A DNA stretch of 64,000 bases from Fusobacteriota bacterium (GCA_009773805.1 WTXA01000002.1:62001-126000); one strand, 5' to 3'. Positions 16,510 through 26,255 are shown, counted from the first letter of the stretch. Notes: generated by a model not told the origin, from the letters alone. Numbers and translations: made by a program.

Positions 16510-17501
16510 GGTTCAATTAACACATCCATAATTCCACCACATGCCATACCCTCTTCTTCAGCAATATCACCAGTCATGTCTACTCTTTGAACCATATAAC
16601 CACCGTTTTTAAGGATTTTCCTGGCATTAACTATAACTTCACCTTCACTACAGCCACCACCAATGCTACCACTAATACGCCCATCGCTATAAACCAACAT
16701 CTTGGCCCCAGCCTTCCTTGGAACAGAACCTTTAGTCCCAATAATAGTAACTAATGCCTTAGGCGAGGAATCATTCATACTTAACTCTTTAAGTACTTCT
16801 AGATCAAACTCTGGCCAATTGGTCTTTTTGCTCATACCCCTTCTTCTTTGCTGTATTAATTGAGCAACTATGGAAAAAGCAATCTCATCAGGAGTGACAG
16901 CCCCAATATCAAGACCAATAGGTGCCATTAAACGATCAATCACATCCTGACTATAACCCTCAATTAACAACTGTTCCTTAGTATTTCTAACACGTCTCCT
17001 GGAGCCTATCATTCCTACATATGCAGTTTCATGTTTTAAAACAGCCTTTAAGCAATCCATATCATGTCTATGCCCTCTGGTAATAATAGCAACAAAAACT
17101 GACCTGTTAAAATTAACCATCCCAAAGGATTTCCCGAAACTTTCACAAATAACACGCTCTGCATCAGGGAACCTTGCAGCATTGGCAAAAGATGGTCTAT
17201 CATCAATAACTGTAACCCCAAAACCTGCCCTTGATGCATATAAAGATAAGGGCTTAGCAATGTGTCCACCACCAAAGATAACAAGCTTTGGGGCAGGAAA
17301 ATATGGCTCTAGAAGGTATTTCTCCTCAACCATCATAGGATTACCAGATTCTAACACATCGCTACCTACCACTATCTCGTTTGTATCAAAATCTTCTTCA
17401 AGAACCAATTCTTTTTTAAAGAAATCTACTAATCTCGTAACTATAACTGCCTTACGTCCAGATTCTAATTCCAGAATCAACCTCTTATATTCTTTTTTCA
17501 T
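16494..17501 (-). CDS. XdhC-family protein (Mo-hydroxylase maturation), Rossmann domain first
   Basis: 335 residues. Residues about 65-215 form a Rossmann domain (FGGGHIAKPLSLYASRAGF, AIITRGHRHDMDCLKAVL, YVGMIGSRRRV, LMAPIGLDIGAVTPDEIAFS), the XdhC_C type. Residues about 230-335 are an XdhC/CoxI domain (IIGTKGSVPRKAGAKMLVY, GSIGGGCSE, and the C-terminal GMACGG motif). The canonical XdhC chaperone has these in the opposite order, so this is the swapped arrangement. XdhC inserts or protects the sulfurated Mo cofactor of xanthine dehydrogenase-like enzymes; no such enzyme is in the window, though purine deaminases and ModA are. Separate from the downstream Opu operon by two inverted repeats. Confidence 0.9.
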   Translation of the reverse strand: MKKEYKRLILELESGRKAVIVTRLVDFFKKELVLEEDFDTNEIVVGSDVLESGNPMMVEEKYLLEPYFPAPKLVIFGGGHIAKPLSLYASRAGFGVTVIDDRPSFANAARFPDAERVICESFGKSFGMVNFNRSVFVAIITRGHRHDMDCLKAVLKHETAYVGMIGSRRRVRNTKEQLLIEGYSQDVIDRLMAPIGLDIGAVTPDEIAFSIVAQLIQQRRRGMSKKTNWPEFDLEVLKELSMNDSSPKALVTIIGTKGSVPRKAGAKMLVYSDGRISGSIGGGCSEGEVIVNARKILKNGGYMVQRVDMTGDIAEEEGMACGGIMDVLIEPLISL

Positions 17502-17571
17502 AATATTCCTCCAATATATATATATTCACAACATATATTCTAACATATAATTCCTATGTATTTTATATGTT

Positions 17572-17613
17572 TTGATAAAAAAACTGCATCTAGTGGTACA
17601 CTAGATGCAGTTT
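17572..17613 (-). terminator. Rho-independent terminator of the lipoprotein gene
   Basis: Stem AAACTGCATCTAGTG / CACTAGATGCAGTTT at 17581-17613; on the minus strand followed by TTTTTTTATC. Confidence 0.85.
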
Positions 17614-17618
17614 AAACA

Positions 17619-18128
17619 TTAATTATCATGACTATCAGTTTGTATCACCAAAACATAGGTAATCTTTTTTTCTCCAAAAAAGGCATCAATTTTAATACCT
17701 CTATAAATTCTCGAGTCAGCATCTACCTCAGGTATCCTTAAACTAGCAAAATGCTTATCTACTTCCCAAAAGTATTTACCTTTACTTTCTTCGTTATATA
17801 TTATCTTCATATCAGAAAGTTCATCATAAAGATATTTTCCATTAGCATCTATAATACTATCAGTTATAAAGAGGAAGTCAGGAGAATCTCCTTTAAACTC
17901 TAATTTTATAGCATCCCCAAATCTTACGTAATTTACTTCTATAAGAGAATACTTATTTAAATAACTTCTGAATATATTTTCACTATCAGTTACACTTTCC
18001 ATTTTAATGTTTTCTAAATTAAAGCTATTCAAAGTTATTTTTAAAATACTTTGAGGCTCTGAATCAAAACAACCTGTGAGAAACAGTAGTCCGCTAATTA
18101 TTATTGCAATGTACATAGATTTTTTCAT
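17619..18128 (-). CDS. Putative lipoprotein of unknown function
   Basis: 169 residues from ATG 18128, which has AAGGAG upstream; the earlier in-frame ATG lies before that site. Signal peptide with lipobox LLFLTGC then a soluble domain with no family I recognise. Visible sequence includes EVNYVRFGDAIKLEFKGDSP and FGEKKITYVLVIQTDS, suggesting a beta-rich extracytoplasmic domain. Flanked by its own terminator; no operon partner. Function unknown. Confidence 0.85.
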   Translation of the reverse strand: MKKSMYIAIIISGLLFLTGCFDSEPQSILKITLNSFNLENIKMESVTDSENIFRSYLNKYSLIEVNYVRFGDAIKLEFKGDSPDFLFITDSIIDANGKYLYDELSDMKIIYNEESKGKYFWEVDKHFASLRIPEVDADSRIYRGIKIDAFFGEKKITYVLVIQTDSHDN

Positions 18129-18375
18129 AAGCCTACTCCTTCTCATTTAAACAATCAATAGGTTCCTTATTAATTTTATTCATCAACTACTACCACCTAT
18201 AAAAAATATACCACATGATAAGTATATAACCCCATATCAATGTTTGCAACTTTTTTGTTGCTCTACAGAACATCCACCAACTTCTCCTACTTTTCTTATA
18301 TCTCCTATTTTCATTTTATTTAACGGCATCATTTATCTTTAACCTTTAATAACACTAGTAATTTAATAATAAAAT

Positions 18376-18404
18376 ATAAAAAAACCTTGGTTTTCACCAA
18401 GGTT
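18376..18404 (-). terminator. Rho-independent terminator of the CarD gene
   Basis: Stem AACCTTGGT / ACCAAGGTT with loop of A-rich sequence; minus strand continues TTTTTTTATATTTT. Confidence 0.85.
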
Positions 18405-18421
18405 CCAAACACTAATTTAAA

Positions 18422-18928
18422 TTAAGATAATTTTTCAACTCTTTTAATAACATATTCTCTGACTTCATCAATTTCCATTTGAAGAGGGATTGCTAATTCT
18501 CCATAGAATCTATCCTCAGCCATCTTGAAGTATCTTTCATCACAATTTGAAACCTTCTTACCTTCAGCTAAACGTTCTTCTGTATGAGAATAAATAGTCT
18601 TAATAATTTTAACCATTTCTCTACAATCACATTTTTGAAAAGCTTCCTTATAGGCGAACTCTCTTTTTTTCTCGTCTAAAACCCATAAAGAATCGATATT
18701 ATTAATATCATCTATTAATTTTAAAGCCTCATCCTTTTCAATAACTGGACGCATAATCACTTTTCGATTATCTACTGGCGTAAATATCTTGCCACCCCTT
18801 GTCTTATGTGGAGTCAAAGTATAATAAACTCTATCTGCAGGTAAACCAGGTACATCTAAAGTACCAATATCCTCAACCTTACAAACCCCATTATTACCAT
18901 AAACTACAAACTGTCCGATTTCAAACAT
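18422..18928 (-). CDS. CarD-family RNA polymerase-binding regulator
   Basis: 168 residues. N-terminal CarD/TRCF RNAP-interacting domain (FEIGQFVVYGNNGVCKVEDI ... YYTLTP ... GGKIFTPVDN) followed by an alpha-helical C-terminal part with conserved ERYFKMAEDRF and EMIDEVREY-like residues. In the family it binds the RNA polymerase beta subunit and stabilises open complexes at rRNA and other promoters. Clean terminator downstream, no operon partner. Confidence 0.92.
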   Translation of the reverse strand: MFEIGQFVVYGNNGVCKVEDIGTLDVPGLPADRVYYTLTPHKTRGGKIFTPVDNRKVIMRPVIEKDEALKLIDDINNIDSLWVLDEKKREFAYKEAFQKCDCREMVKIIKTIYSHTEERLAEGKKVSNCDERYFKMAEDRFYGELAIPLQMEIDEVREYVIKRVEKLS

Positions 18929-19158
18929 AAACCTACTCCTTTCTTCCCTGGAATAATATTATCCCACCAGAAAAAACCACTTTTACCATAAAATAATGAT
19001 GGCCTTAATACAAACTAGCTTAATCCTCATAATTGATAAGCTAATATCTATTAAGACCAAATTAAAATAGCTTTACAAATACTAGCAAACAATGCAATAT
19101 TCAATATAACTAAGTTAATTATATCACGAATTCAACACAAATGGTAGACCAACAAAAC

Positions 19159-19860
19159 CTACATTAAAAACAATACTGACCTAAACTCACTAATATAATC
19201 TCTATAACATTCATAATCATCACTTTTACAATCATCAAGAACATAAGTCCCTCTAGCAATCTTTTTAAACCAACCATAATAGTTATCCCGGAGAATAGTA
19301 CTCTTCAACCCTAATTCTTTTAAATCCTTTGGAGCCACACTGCCTTTTTCCAACAAAATAGCCACAGCCTTTAATGACTCTTCCCTATAGGCAGTCATCA
19401 ACCTGGTTCTAGAAGAACCTCCCTGATTCAGACTAAGACTTCTGCCCTTTATTTCTTTTAATAAAGCCTTACGTCTATTAACCAAGGCAGATCTCGCCTT
19501 ATCTAAATTAAAATAAGCAGGCTCTAAAATCTCCTCCGCCATACCTTTATCCACATCAACAAACAGAAGTCCAAGTTCAAGACGCCTCAAAAGATGAAGT
19601 GTATTAGAAAACTCCCTATTCTTTTTAAACCTCTTTGGTCTTGGAACAGCAATATAAACCAAATCACAAACCTTCTGCCTAAGTGTACCTTGAACCAAAA
19701 GATCCACTGTCAAATTGTTCTTTAATTCAACACCAATAAGAAGATCCTCCTTAATAGCACAAACATCAATATCCTTAACCTCAGCTCTAACCAAAAAGCC
19801 AAGACTCTCAAAATACTTTTTAACACCTTCATAAAGGTTGGTTTCTTTCAATTCAATCAC
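19159..19860 (-). CDS. DUF2161 protein, PD-(D/E)XK-like phosphodiesterase fold
   Basis: 233 residues. The N-terminus contains a nuclease-like core VRAEVKDIDVCAIKEDLLIGVELKNNLTV, with an ELK motif that matches the E-x-K end of PD-(D/E)XK nucleases, followed by LRQKVCDLVYIAVPRP. The C-terminal helix-rich half ends with YYGWFKKIARGTYVL. DUF2161 is annotated as a PD-(D/E)XK family of unknown role. The ribosome binding region GAAGGAAG overlaps the terminator hairpin of the cyclophilin gene just upstream. Confidence 0.85.
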   Translation of the reverse strand: MIELKETNLYEGVKKYFESLGFLVRAEVKDIDVCAIKEDLLIGVELKNNLTVDLLVQGTLRQKVCDLVYIAVPRPKRFKKNREFSNTLHLLRRLELGLLFVDVDKGMAEEILEPAYFNLDKARSALVNRRKALLKEIKGRSLSLNQGGSSRTRLMTAYREESLKAVAILLEKGSVAPKDLKELGLKSTILRDNYYGWFKKIARGTYVLDDCKSDDYECYRDYISEFRSVLFLM

Positions 19861-19881
19861 TTCCTTCTATATATATGCAAA

Positions 19882-19907
19882 AGGGTTTCAGACAAATCTG
19901 AAACCCT
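19882..19907 (-). terminator. Rho-independent terminator of the cyclophilin gene
   Basis: Stem AGGGTTTCAGA / TCTGAAACCCT, 4-base loop, then TTTGCAT on the minus strand; it separates the cyclophilin from DUF2161. Confidence 0.75.
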
Positions 19908-19929
19908 AGATCATTACCTGCTTAAATAA

Positions 19930-20445
19930 CTAACACTTTTCTACATCATCGTAAACAACACCAAAAGTATCAACTGTTACTTTTTTCATAATTTGAGGAG
20001 TTAAAGGCTTATCATTACGATCTGTTTCAACAGCAACAATTTTATCAGCCTCTTCCATCCCTTCAATTACTTTACCAAATGCGGCATACTGTTTATCAAG
20101 AAATGATGAATCCTTCACCATAATGAAAAACTGAGAACCTGCAGAATTCGGAGCATTTGTTCTAGCCATAGATATAACTCCACGCTCATGTTTTAATGGA
20201 TTAACAAAACCATTATCCGAAAACTCACCTTTTATCACATAACCAGGTCCACCAATACCACTGCCTTTTGGACATCCACCTTGAATCATAAAGCCTGGTA
20301 TTACTCTATGGAAAGACAAACCATCATAGTAGCCCTTTTCAATTAGTGATAAGAAATTATTAACTGTATTTGGTGCAATCTCTGGATATAGTTCTAATTT
20401 AATTATACCCTTATTTTCTAATTCAATAGTAACGATTGGATTCAT
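19930..20445 (-). CDS. Cyclophilin-type peptidyl-prolyl cis-trans isomerase
   Basis: 171 residues, cytosolic (no signal). Catalyses cis-trans isomerisation of Xaa-Pro bonds. The catalytic arginine motif is LSFHRVIPGFMIQGGCP, followed by AFGKVIEGMEEADKI, as in PpiB-type cyclophilins, and the active-site SAGSQFFIMV. Its stop is followed by a terminator, so it is transcribed separately from DUF2161. A 68-base gap separates it from the upstream cPGS-like gene, so read-through from the DHFR operon is possible. Confidence 0.95.
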   Translation of the reverse strand: MNPIVTIELENKGIIKLELYPEIAPNTVNNFLSLIEKGYYDGLSFHRVIPGFMIQGGCPKGSGIGGPGYVIKGEFSDNGFVNPLKHERGVISMARTNAPNSAGSQFFIMVKDSSFLDKQYAAFGKVIEGMEEADKIVAVETDRNDKPLTPQIMKKVTVDTFGVVYDDVEKC

Positions 20446-20513
20446 TATATACTTTCCTCCTAAATAATCTTTATTTCTTTATCTAATCTTAATATATCAT
20501 AACCTATTATTAA

Positions 20514-21833
20514 CTAACCGTCTATATCCGACAACATCTTAACAATCAATTTTTCTAACTGTGGCTTAATTTCTTCCAAATCATATCTGACCCTAACCAC
20601 AGGCTTGCCAATATTAATAACTCTACTTAAATCAATTGGTGTTCCTGTAACAACAACTTCAGCTGAGGAGTTATTAATAGTCTCTTCCAAATCCTTAATC
20701 TGCTCCGTACTATAACCCATTGCCGGAACAAGCTCCTTTAATGCTGGCCATTTGTTCAATGTATCAATAATAGAACCAACAGCAAATGGTTGTGGATCTA
20801 TGAGCTCTTTAGCCCCAAACATCTTGGCTGCAATAACACCTGCACCATAGGACATTTGACCATGAGTAAGAGTCGGACCATCTTCAACTACTAAAACTTT
20901 TTTACCTTTAATTAATGATTGATCATCAACTGTAATGTTTGAATTTGCCAAAATGATGTTAGCTAGTGGGTTGTTTTCATATATAGTCATTTTCAATTTC
21001 TCAACATTAGTTAACTCTGCTGTATTTACCTTGTTTATAATAGCAATATCAGCACTAAGAAGATTTATTTCACCAGGATAATAACTAGTCTCATCTCCAA
21101 TTCTTAGAGGATCTACCACAACTATATTTAAGTCTGGTTGATAGAAGGAAAAATCATTATTACCACCATCCCAGATTATTACATCAGCCTCAGCTTCAGC
21201 TTCTTTTAAAATCTCACCATAATCTACACCGGAATAGACTATCAAACCTGCTTCAATATGAGGTTCATATTCTTCACGTTCTTCTATTGTACAATTATGT
21301 AAAGCTAGATCATCAAAGGTCGCAAAACGTTGTACCTTTTGTTCAGCAAGTTGGCCATAAGGCATAGGATGTCTAATGACTATAGGTTTAAACCCTAGAG
21401 TTTTAAGTAAGATTCCAATATATCTTGACACCTGACTTTTGCCACTACCAGTTCTAGTAGCAGTTATAGAAATCAAAGGTAGTCTTGATTTAATCATAGT
21501 GCTTTTTGTACCCATTAATTTAAAGTCAGCTCCACTTGCAATCACACGGGAAGCTTTATGCATAAGCTCTTTATGAGATACATCACTATAAGCAAAAATC
21601 ACTTCATCAATATCATTTTCTAAAATCAACTCTTCTAGTTTATTTTCCGGATAAATGGGTATACCTTTAGGATAATTTTCTCCTGCAAGGACACCAGGAT
21701 ATCTTCTATTGTCTATTCCTGGTATTTGGGTAGCTGTAAAGGCTACCACCTCATATACCTTATTATCTCTAAAGTAGGTATTAAAGTTATGAAAATCCCT
21801 ACCTGCAGCACCCATGATTATAACTTTTTTCAT
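20514..21833 (-). CDS. Cyclic 2,3-diphosphoglycerate synthetase-like P-loop GTPase
   Basis: 439 residues. An N-terminal Rossmann-like domain (VIIMGAAGRDFHNFNTYFRD) precedes a P-loop domain with Walker A TRTGSGKSQ near residue 130, and ADVIIWDGGNNDFSF with a Walker B-like Asp. The overall length and order match the cPGS family, known as the archaeal enzyme making cyclic 2,3-diphosphoglycerate. Bacterial members are often annotated by similarity; the archaeal reaction is not implied. Follows the inactive-looking DEDD gene by 26 bases and is the last gene of the DHFR-phosphoketolase operon. Confidence 0.82.
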   Translation of the reverse strand: MKKVIIMGAAGRDFHNFNTYFRDNKVYEVVAFTATQIPGIDNRRYPGVLAGENYPKGIPIYPENKLEELILENDIDEVIFAYSDVSHKELMHKASRVIASGADFKLMGTKSTMIKSRLPLISITATRTGSGKSQVSRYIGILLKTLGFKPIVIRHPMPYGQLAEQKVQRFATFDDLALHNCTIEEREEYEPHIEAGLIVYSGVDYGEILKEAEAEADVIIWDGGNNDFSFYQPDLNIVVVDPLRIGDETSYYPGEINLLSADIAIINKVNTAELTNVEKLKMTIYENNPLANIILANSNITVDDQSLIKGKKVLVVEDGPTLTHGQMSYGAGVIAAKMFGAKELIDPQPFAVGSIIDTLNKWPALKELVPAMGYSTEQIKDLEETINNSSAEVVVTGTPIDLSRVINIGKPVVRVRYDLEEIKPQLEKLIVKMLSDIDG

Positions 21834-21859
21834 TTTAATTACCTCACTTCACTAAAATC

Positions 21860-22435
21860 TTAAATATTTAACGTCTTATTTTGTTCTTTCATGGAAGTTT
21901 CCAATCTTAATAGTAATTTACCTATAGCTTCTACTTCACCAACAGGATCTGTTTGATCGTAATCAATCTCAAAATACCTTAAAAGAGTACTAATTTCATA
22001 ATCTTCTATACCAAGATACAAGGCTTGTGCTAACCATTGTGTACTAATTTTCTTATGATAATCATCGAAGAAGAATTTTTCTTGTTCTTGTTTTCTTTCC
22101 TCTTTGGTCTTAATTAACTTTGTATTATGTTTATTTATAAAAGCTCTGTAGAAGGCCATATTGTTAGTGACTAATACATCATTACCTATAAAATTGAAAA
22201 ATTCCTTGTAGGCCTGATCCTCTTCTACCCCTTCTTCTTCTAAAGTTTCATAGGATATACCAGTTCTTGCAAATATTTCGCTTGTGACCTCTCCATCAAA
22301 CTTAACGTATTTAATGAATTTTTCTGTAGGCAGGCCTTGTCTAAATCTTACTGCCTTAAAGGCTACTACTTCAATATCAGTTTTTAATTCGGTGCTTTCT
22401 AATTTTACAGCAACAAAATCTCTTATTTCACTCAT
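21860..22435 (-). CDS. DnaQ/DEDD exonuclease-fold protein with lost catalytic residues
   Basis: 191 residues from ATG 22435, which has GGTGGGA upstream; the longer in-frame start has no suitable site. The fold pattern of a DnaQ/ExoX-type 3'-5' exonuclease is recognisable (FVAVKLEST..., then VTSEIFARTGIS, FINKHNT, and a C-terminal LLLRLE helix). But the first Asp of the D-x-E motif is Lys (VKLEST), the Asp in the NxAFD block is Tyr (NNMAFYRAF) and the final H-x4-D block reads DPVGEVEAIGKL. So metal binding and catalysis are unlikely; a binding or scaffold role is inferred. Lies 42 bases after phosphoketolase. Confidence 0.7.
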   Translation of the reverse strand: MSEIRDFVAVKLESTELKTDIEVVAFKAVRFRQGLPTEKFIKYVKFDGEVTSEIFARTGISYETLEEEGVEEDQAYKEFFNFIGNDVLVTNNMAFYRAFINKHNTKLIKTKEERKQEQEKFFFDDYHKKISTQWLAQALYLGIEDYEISTLLRYFEIDYDQTDPVGEVEAIGKLLLRLETSMKEQNKTLNI

Positions 22436-22477
22436 TGCTCTCCCACCTTTCTTAACCAAATTATATCATATATATAG

Positions 22478-24877
22478 TTAATAGGGCCATTTCCAATCTA
22501 TAATTTCTGGTCTATCCATGCCATATACATGAGCATATTCTAAACTCTCTTGAATAACTTCCAACATTTTTTCACGGACCCTCGTACCCTCATATCCTAG
22601 GTTATCAAGTCTTTCAATCACATCAATTACAAGATTGTATCTATCAATCTTGTTTTCAATTGCTAGTTCTAAAGGTGTGTTTATACTGCCTTTTTCCATA
22701 TAGCCATGAACATGTATTCTTTCTTGATTTATTCTTTTATTTGTTAGTTTATGTATTAACCAAGGATACCCATGGAAATTAAATATAATTTGTTTATTCT
22801 TAGTAAATAATTTGTCAAAATCTTCATCTGAGAGACCATGAGGATGCTCTTTTGCTGAGATCAATTTAAATAAGTCCACAATATTTATAAAGCGAACTTT
22901 CACTTTAGGAAGCTCTTTCCTTAGTATGGCCGCTGCCCCTAAGGCTTCTTTTGTTGTCACATCTCCACAACAGGCTATTACAATATCAGGTTCTGTAGAG
23001 CCGTTACTTGCCCAATCCCAAATACTAAGACCCTTTTTACAATGCTCTATAGCTTGTTCAATATTTAGGTACTGTAGATGAATATGCTTATCAGCTACTA
23101 TGACATTAACAAGATCAGTACTTTTGAAACAATGATTTGCAGTTACCAGTAAACAATTACCATCAGGTGGCAAGTATGCTCTAACAACATCTGGATTCTT
23201 GTTTGTAACCACATCAATAAAACCAGGGTCTTGATGTGAGAAGCCATTATGATCCTGACGCCAGACAGTTGAAGATAACAATATGTTTTCTGATGCTATT
23301 GGTGGTCTCCAAGGTATTTCTTCCTTACTAATATTCAACCATTTAGCATGTTGATTAAACATAGAATCAATAATATGTGCAAAAGCTTCATATGTATGGA
23401 AAAGACCATGTCTACCTGTAAGTAGGTAACCTTCTAACCAACCAAGTAATGTGTGTTCACTTAACATTTCCATAACTCGACCATCTCGTGCTAAGTTACC
23501 TCCATCAGCATCTTCTATTAGATACTCTGCTAACCAGGTTTTTTTTGTCACGTTATATACAGCTTGAAGTCTATTTGAAGCAGTTTCATCAGGACCAAAA
23601 ATTCTAAAGTTATCTCTATTATTTTCAAAGATACCTGATAATAAATCTCCAAGGGGTAAAGTATTACCATATCCAATAACACCTGGTGCCTTTACTTCAA
23701 TAGCATATTTTCTAAAATCTGGAATGCTTAATTCTTTTTTGAGTAAACCTCCATTAGCTATAGGATTAGCACTCATTCTTCTATCACCAATTGGTGCTAA
23801 TTCTTTTAGTTCTGGTAAAAGTTTACCTTCTGTATCAAATAGTTCATTTGGCTTGTAGCTTAATAACCAGTCTTCTAGCATTTTTAGTTGTTTACCTTCA
23901 GAATGTACTTCTGATAAAGGCACTTGGTGTGATCTCCATGAGCCTTCAAGTTTATGACCATCTATTTCTTTTGGACCTGTCCAGCCTTTTGGAGATTTTA
24001 AAACGATCATTGGCCACATTGGTCTTTCTTCTACACCTTCTAGTCTAGCCTTATCTTGTATTTCTCTTATTTCTAAAATGGCTTCTTCTATTACTATAGC
24101 CATTTTCTTGTGCATAGTCATTGGGTCTTCACCTTCTACAAAGTATGGTTTATAACCATAGCCTTTAAAAAGATATTCTAATTCTTGATGGCTTATTCTA
24201 GCCAGGATAGTAGGGTTAGCAATCTTATAGCCATTTAAGTGTAGTATAGGTAGTACTGCTCCATCTCTTTTAGGATTTAAGAATTTATTAGAATGCCAAG
24301 CGGTTGCCAGTGGTCCGGTTTCTGCTTCTCCATCTCCTACTACAGCAGCAACTATTAAGTCGGGATTATCAAAGGCTGCACCATAAGCATGAGATAGACT
24401 GTACCCTAATTCTCCACCTTCATGTATTGAACCTGGTATTTCAGGAGTGCAATGACTGCCTATGCCTCCAGGAAATGAAAAGTGCCTAAATAATTTGCGA
24501 AGGCCATCTTCATCTTGACTGATTTCAGGTTTAATTTCCGTATAGGTTCCTTCAAGGTAGACAGGCCCAAGTACTCCTGGTGCTCCATGTCCTGGTCCAG
24601 CTACAAAGATCATATTTAGATCATATTTCTTTATCATTCTATTTAAATGAATGTAGCTAAAGGATAATCCTGGACTAGTCCCCCAGTGGCCAAGAAGTCT
24701 TTTTTTTATATCTTTGGTTGTTAATGGTTTTTTCATTAAAGGATTGTCTTGTAGGTATATCATACCAGCTGCTAGGTAATTACAAGCTCTCCAATAGCGA
24801 TCAACTTTTGATAATTCCTCTTCTGTTAATTCTTCTACTAATATATTCTTCATATCATTCATATTTACATTTTTCAT
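22478..24877 (-). CDS. xfp: Xylulose-5-phosphate/fructose-6-phosphate phosphoketolase
   Basis: 799 residues, thiamine-diphosphate enzyme that cleaves xylulose 5-phosphate (or fructose 6-phosphate) with phosphate to acetyl phosphate and a shorter sugar phosphate. The N-terminal part has [35 protein letters not shown] and the ThDP-binding [15 protein letters not shown]. The C-terminus ([15 protein letters not shown]) is full-length. Start overlaps the last four bases of the DHFR gene, so the two are coupled. It gives the cell a route from pentose phosphates to acetate and ATP. It is the second gene of the operon headed by DHFR. Confidence 0.96.
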   Translation of the reverse strand: MKNVNMNDMKNILVEELTEEELSKVDRYWRACNYLAAGMIYLQDNPLMKKPLTTKDIKKRLLGHWGTSPGLSFSYIHLNRMIKKYDLNMIFVAGPGHGAPGVLGPVYLEGTYTEIKPEISQDEDGLRKLFRHFSFPGGIGSHCTPEIPGSIHEGGELGYSLSHAYGAAFDNPDLIVAAVVGDGEAETGPLATAWHSNKFLNPKRDGAVLPILHLNGYKIANPTILARISHQELEYLFKGYGYKPYFVEGEDPMTMHKKMAIVIEEAILEIREIQDKARLEGVEERPMWPMIVLKSPKGWTGPKEIDGHKLEGSWRSHQVPLSEVHSEGKQLKMLEDWLLSYKPNELFDTEGKLLPELKELAPIGDRRMSANPIANGGLLKKELSIPDFRKYAIEVKAPGVIGYGNTLPLGDLLSGIFENNRDNFRIFGPDETASNRLQAVYNVTKKTWLAEYLIEDADGGNLARDGRVMEMLSEHTLLGWLEGYLLTGRHGLFHTYEAFAHIIDSMFNQHAKWLNISKEEIPWRPPIASENILLSSTVWRQDHNGFSHQDPGFIDVVTNKNPDVVRAYLPPDGNCLLVTANHCFKSTDLVNVIVADKHIHLQYLNIEQAIEHCKKGLSIWDWASNGSTEPDIVIACCGDVTTKEALGAAAILRKELPKVKVRFINIVDLFKLISAKEHPHGLSDEDFDKLFTKNKQIIFNFHGYPWLIHKLTNKRINQERIHVHGYMEKGSINTPLELAIENKIDRYNLVIDVIERLDNLGYEGTRVREKMLEVIQESLEYAHVYGMDRPEIIDWKWPY

Positions 24878-25371
24878 AATTGAACCTTTCTATCAAGCAC
24901 ATAATATGTATGCGGGATGTTATTGATATTATCTAGTGTGGCTTCCCATTTTTTGCTTTCTTGCCATTCTTCCATATCAAGTGGGAAGAAGTAGACATCA
25001 GCTTTAAATGTTCCATGAACTATAGTTAGGTATATCCTCTCTAAGTAGGGCATGAAAATTTTAAAGATCTCCGCTCCTCCAATGATGAAGTTTTCTTCCC
25101 TATTATCACAAATCTCAAATACTTCTTCTAATGAGTGGACTACTATGACATTGGGATCTTCAAAGATATACTCCTTATCCCTAGTAATTACTATATGTCT
25201 TCTATTAGGTAGTACACGAGGTAGGCTTTCAAAGGTTTTTCTCCCCATTATTATAGTGTGCCATTCTGTTACACTTCGGAAGTAGCGTACTTCCTTTGGT
25301 AGTCTCCATGGCAATCCATTATTTAGGCCCATTTCGTTATTGTTTCCTATTGCTATCATAAAGCTATACAT
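24874..25371 (-). CDS. folA: Dihydrofolate reductase
   Basis: 165 residues. Reduces dihydrofolate to tetrahydrofolate with NADPH. The N-terminus has [21 protein letters not shown], with Trp, Leu and Pro of the substrate loop, then [13 protein letters not shown] and [12 protein letters not shown], all hallmarks of chromosomal DHFR. Why it is paired with phosphoketolase is unclear; folate and acetyl-phosphate metabolism share growth-rate dependence at most. A TATC microsatellite fills the region just upstream. Confidence 0.95.
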   Translation of the reverse strand: MYSFMIAIGNNNEMGLNNGLPWRLPKEVRYFRSVTEWHTIIMGRKTFESLPRVLPNRRHIVITRDKEYIFEDPNVIVVHSLEEVFEICDNREENFIIGGAEIFKIFMPYLERIYLTIVHGTFKADVYFFPLDMEEWQESKKWEATLDNINNIPHTYYVLDRKVQL

Positions 25372-25384
25372 TAAAGCTCACTCT

Positions 25385-25460
25385 CCTTATCTATCTGTTA
25401 TCTCTATCTATCTATCTATCTATCTGTTATCTCTATCTATCTATCTATCTATCTATCTAT
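25385..25460. repeat. (CTAT)n microsatellite upstream of the DHFR-phosphoketolase operon
   Basis: Runs of CTAT with the interruption CTGTTATCT twice; the second half has at least seven CTAT units in a row. About 76 bases long and lies 14-90 bases upstream of the DHFR start, so it overlaps or sits right at the promoter. Confidence 0.85.
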
Positions 25461-25565
25461 AAATATATCACATTTCTAATAATACTCTTAAATAGTTTCT
25501 TTTCAATTGCTCAAATTTTTAAATTGCTATATAATTAACTGATAATAAATCGGAGGTTGTTTAAT

Positions 25566-26228
25566 ATGAAATTTAAAATTACCCTTAGGTACTTAATGTT
25601 TATAACAGGTTTGTTCTTAATGGGTATGGCTATAAGTTTAACAGCCAAGTCAAATCTTGGGACAACTCCAATTTTCAGTGTGCCTTTTTTAATTTCGTTA
25701 ATTACACCACTTAGTATTGGTACATTGGTTTTTCTTCTGACTTTATCCTTTGTTATTCTTGAATTCATTTTATTAAAGGGAAAGTTTAACAAAGAACAGT
25801 ATATGCAGTTATTACTGTGTCCTATTTTTGGTTTTTTTGTGGATACAGGGATGTATGTTTTTAGGTTTGTTAATCCTATAGATTATTTTTCCAAGGTCGT
25901 GGTTCTGGTTATTGCTTGTTTTCTTTTAGCTTTTGGCATCTACATTCAAATTATTGCTAATGTGGTAATTAATCCTGCAGAGGGTTTGGTTAAGATAATT
26001 TCTGAAAAAACTGGCATGAAATTTGGTAACGTTAAAATCTTGTTTGATTCTACCTTATTGCTTATTGCCATTATTATATCCTTATCAGCCTTCGGCAAGA
26101 TAATTAGTGTAAGGGAAGGTACCTTTGTAGTAGCCTTAGCTACAGGATCAATAACCAAGCTTTATATGTCAATGTTTAAAAAACTTGGAATTGATCGATT
26201 GAGTGAAAATAAAGAGCCGACAGATTAA
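25566..26228 (+). CDS. YczE/YitT-like integral membrane protein (DUF6198-like)
   Basis: 220 residues with five to six spans. The conserved region LFLMGMAISLTAKSNLGTTP and ANVVINPAEGLVKIISEKTG match YczE/YyaS-type membrane proteins of unknown function. ATG 25566 is chosen because GGAGG at 25552-25556 lies 9 bases upstream. A terminator overlaps the stop codon. Function unknown; some relatives are near thiamine or export genes, which is not seen here. Confidence 0.8.
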   Translation: MKFKITLRYLMFITGLFLMGMAISLTAKSNLGTTPIFSVPFLISLITPLSIGTLVFLLTLSFVILEFILLKGKFNKEQYMQLLLCPIFGFFVDTGMYVFRFVNPIDYFSKVVVLVIACFLLAFGIYIQIIANVVINPAEGLVKIISEKTGMKFGNVKILFDSTLLLIAIIISLSAFGKIISVREGTFVVALATGSITKLYMSMFKKLGIDRLSENKEPTD

Positions 26229-26250
26229 TTATATCTGCCGGCTCATTTTT
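26214..26250 (+). terminator. Rho-independent terminator of the YczE-like gene
   Basis: Stem GAGCCGACAGA / TCTGCCGGCTC (one mismatch) overlapping the stop codon, then ATTTTTATT. Confidence 0.85.
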
Positions 26251-26255
26251 ATTAA

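Noticed and set aside
25535-25792. 85-codon minus-strand frame opposite the YczE-like gene
   Set aside because: Shadow of a membrane protein gene; no ribosome site.
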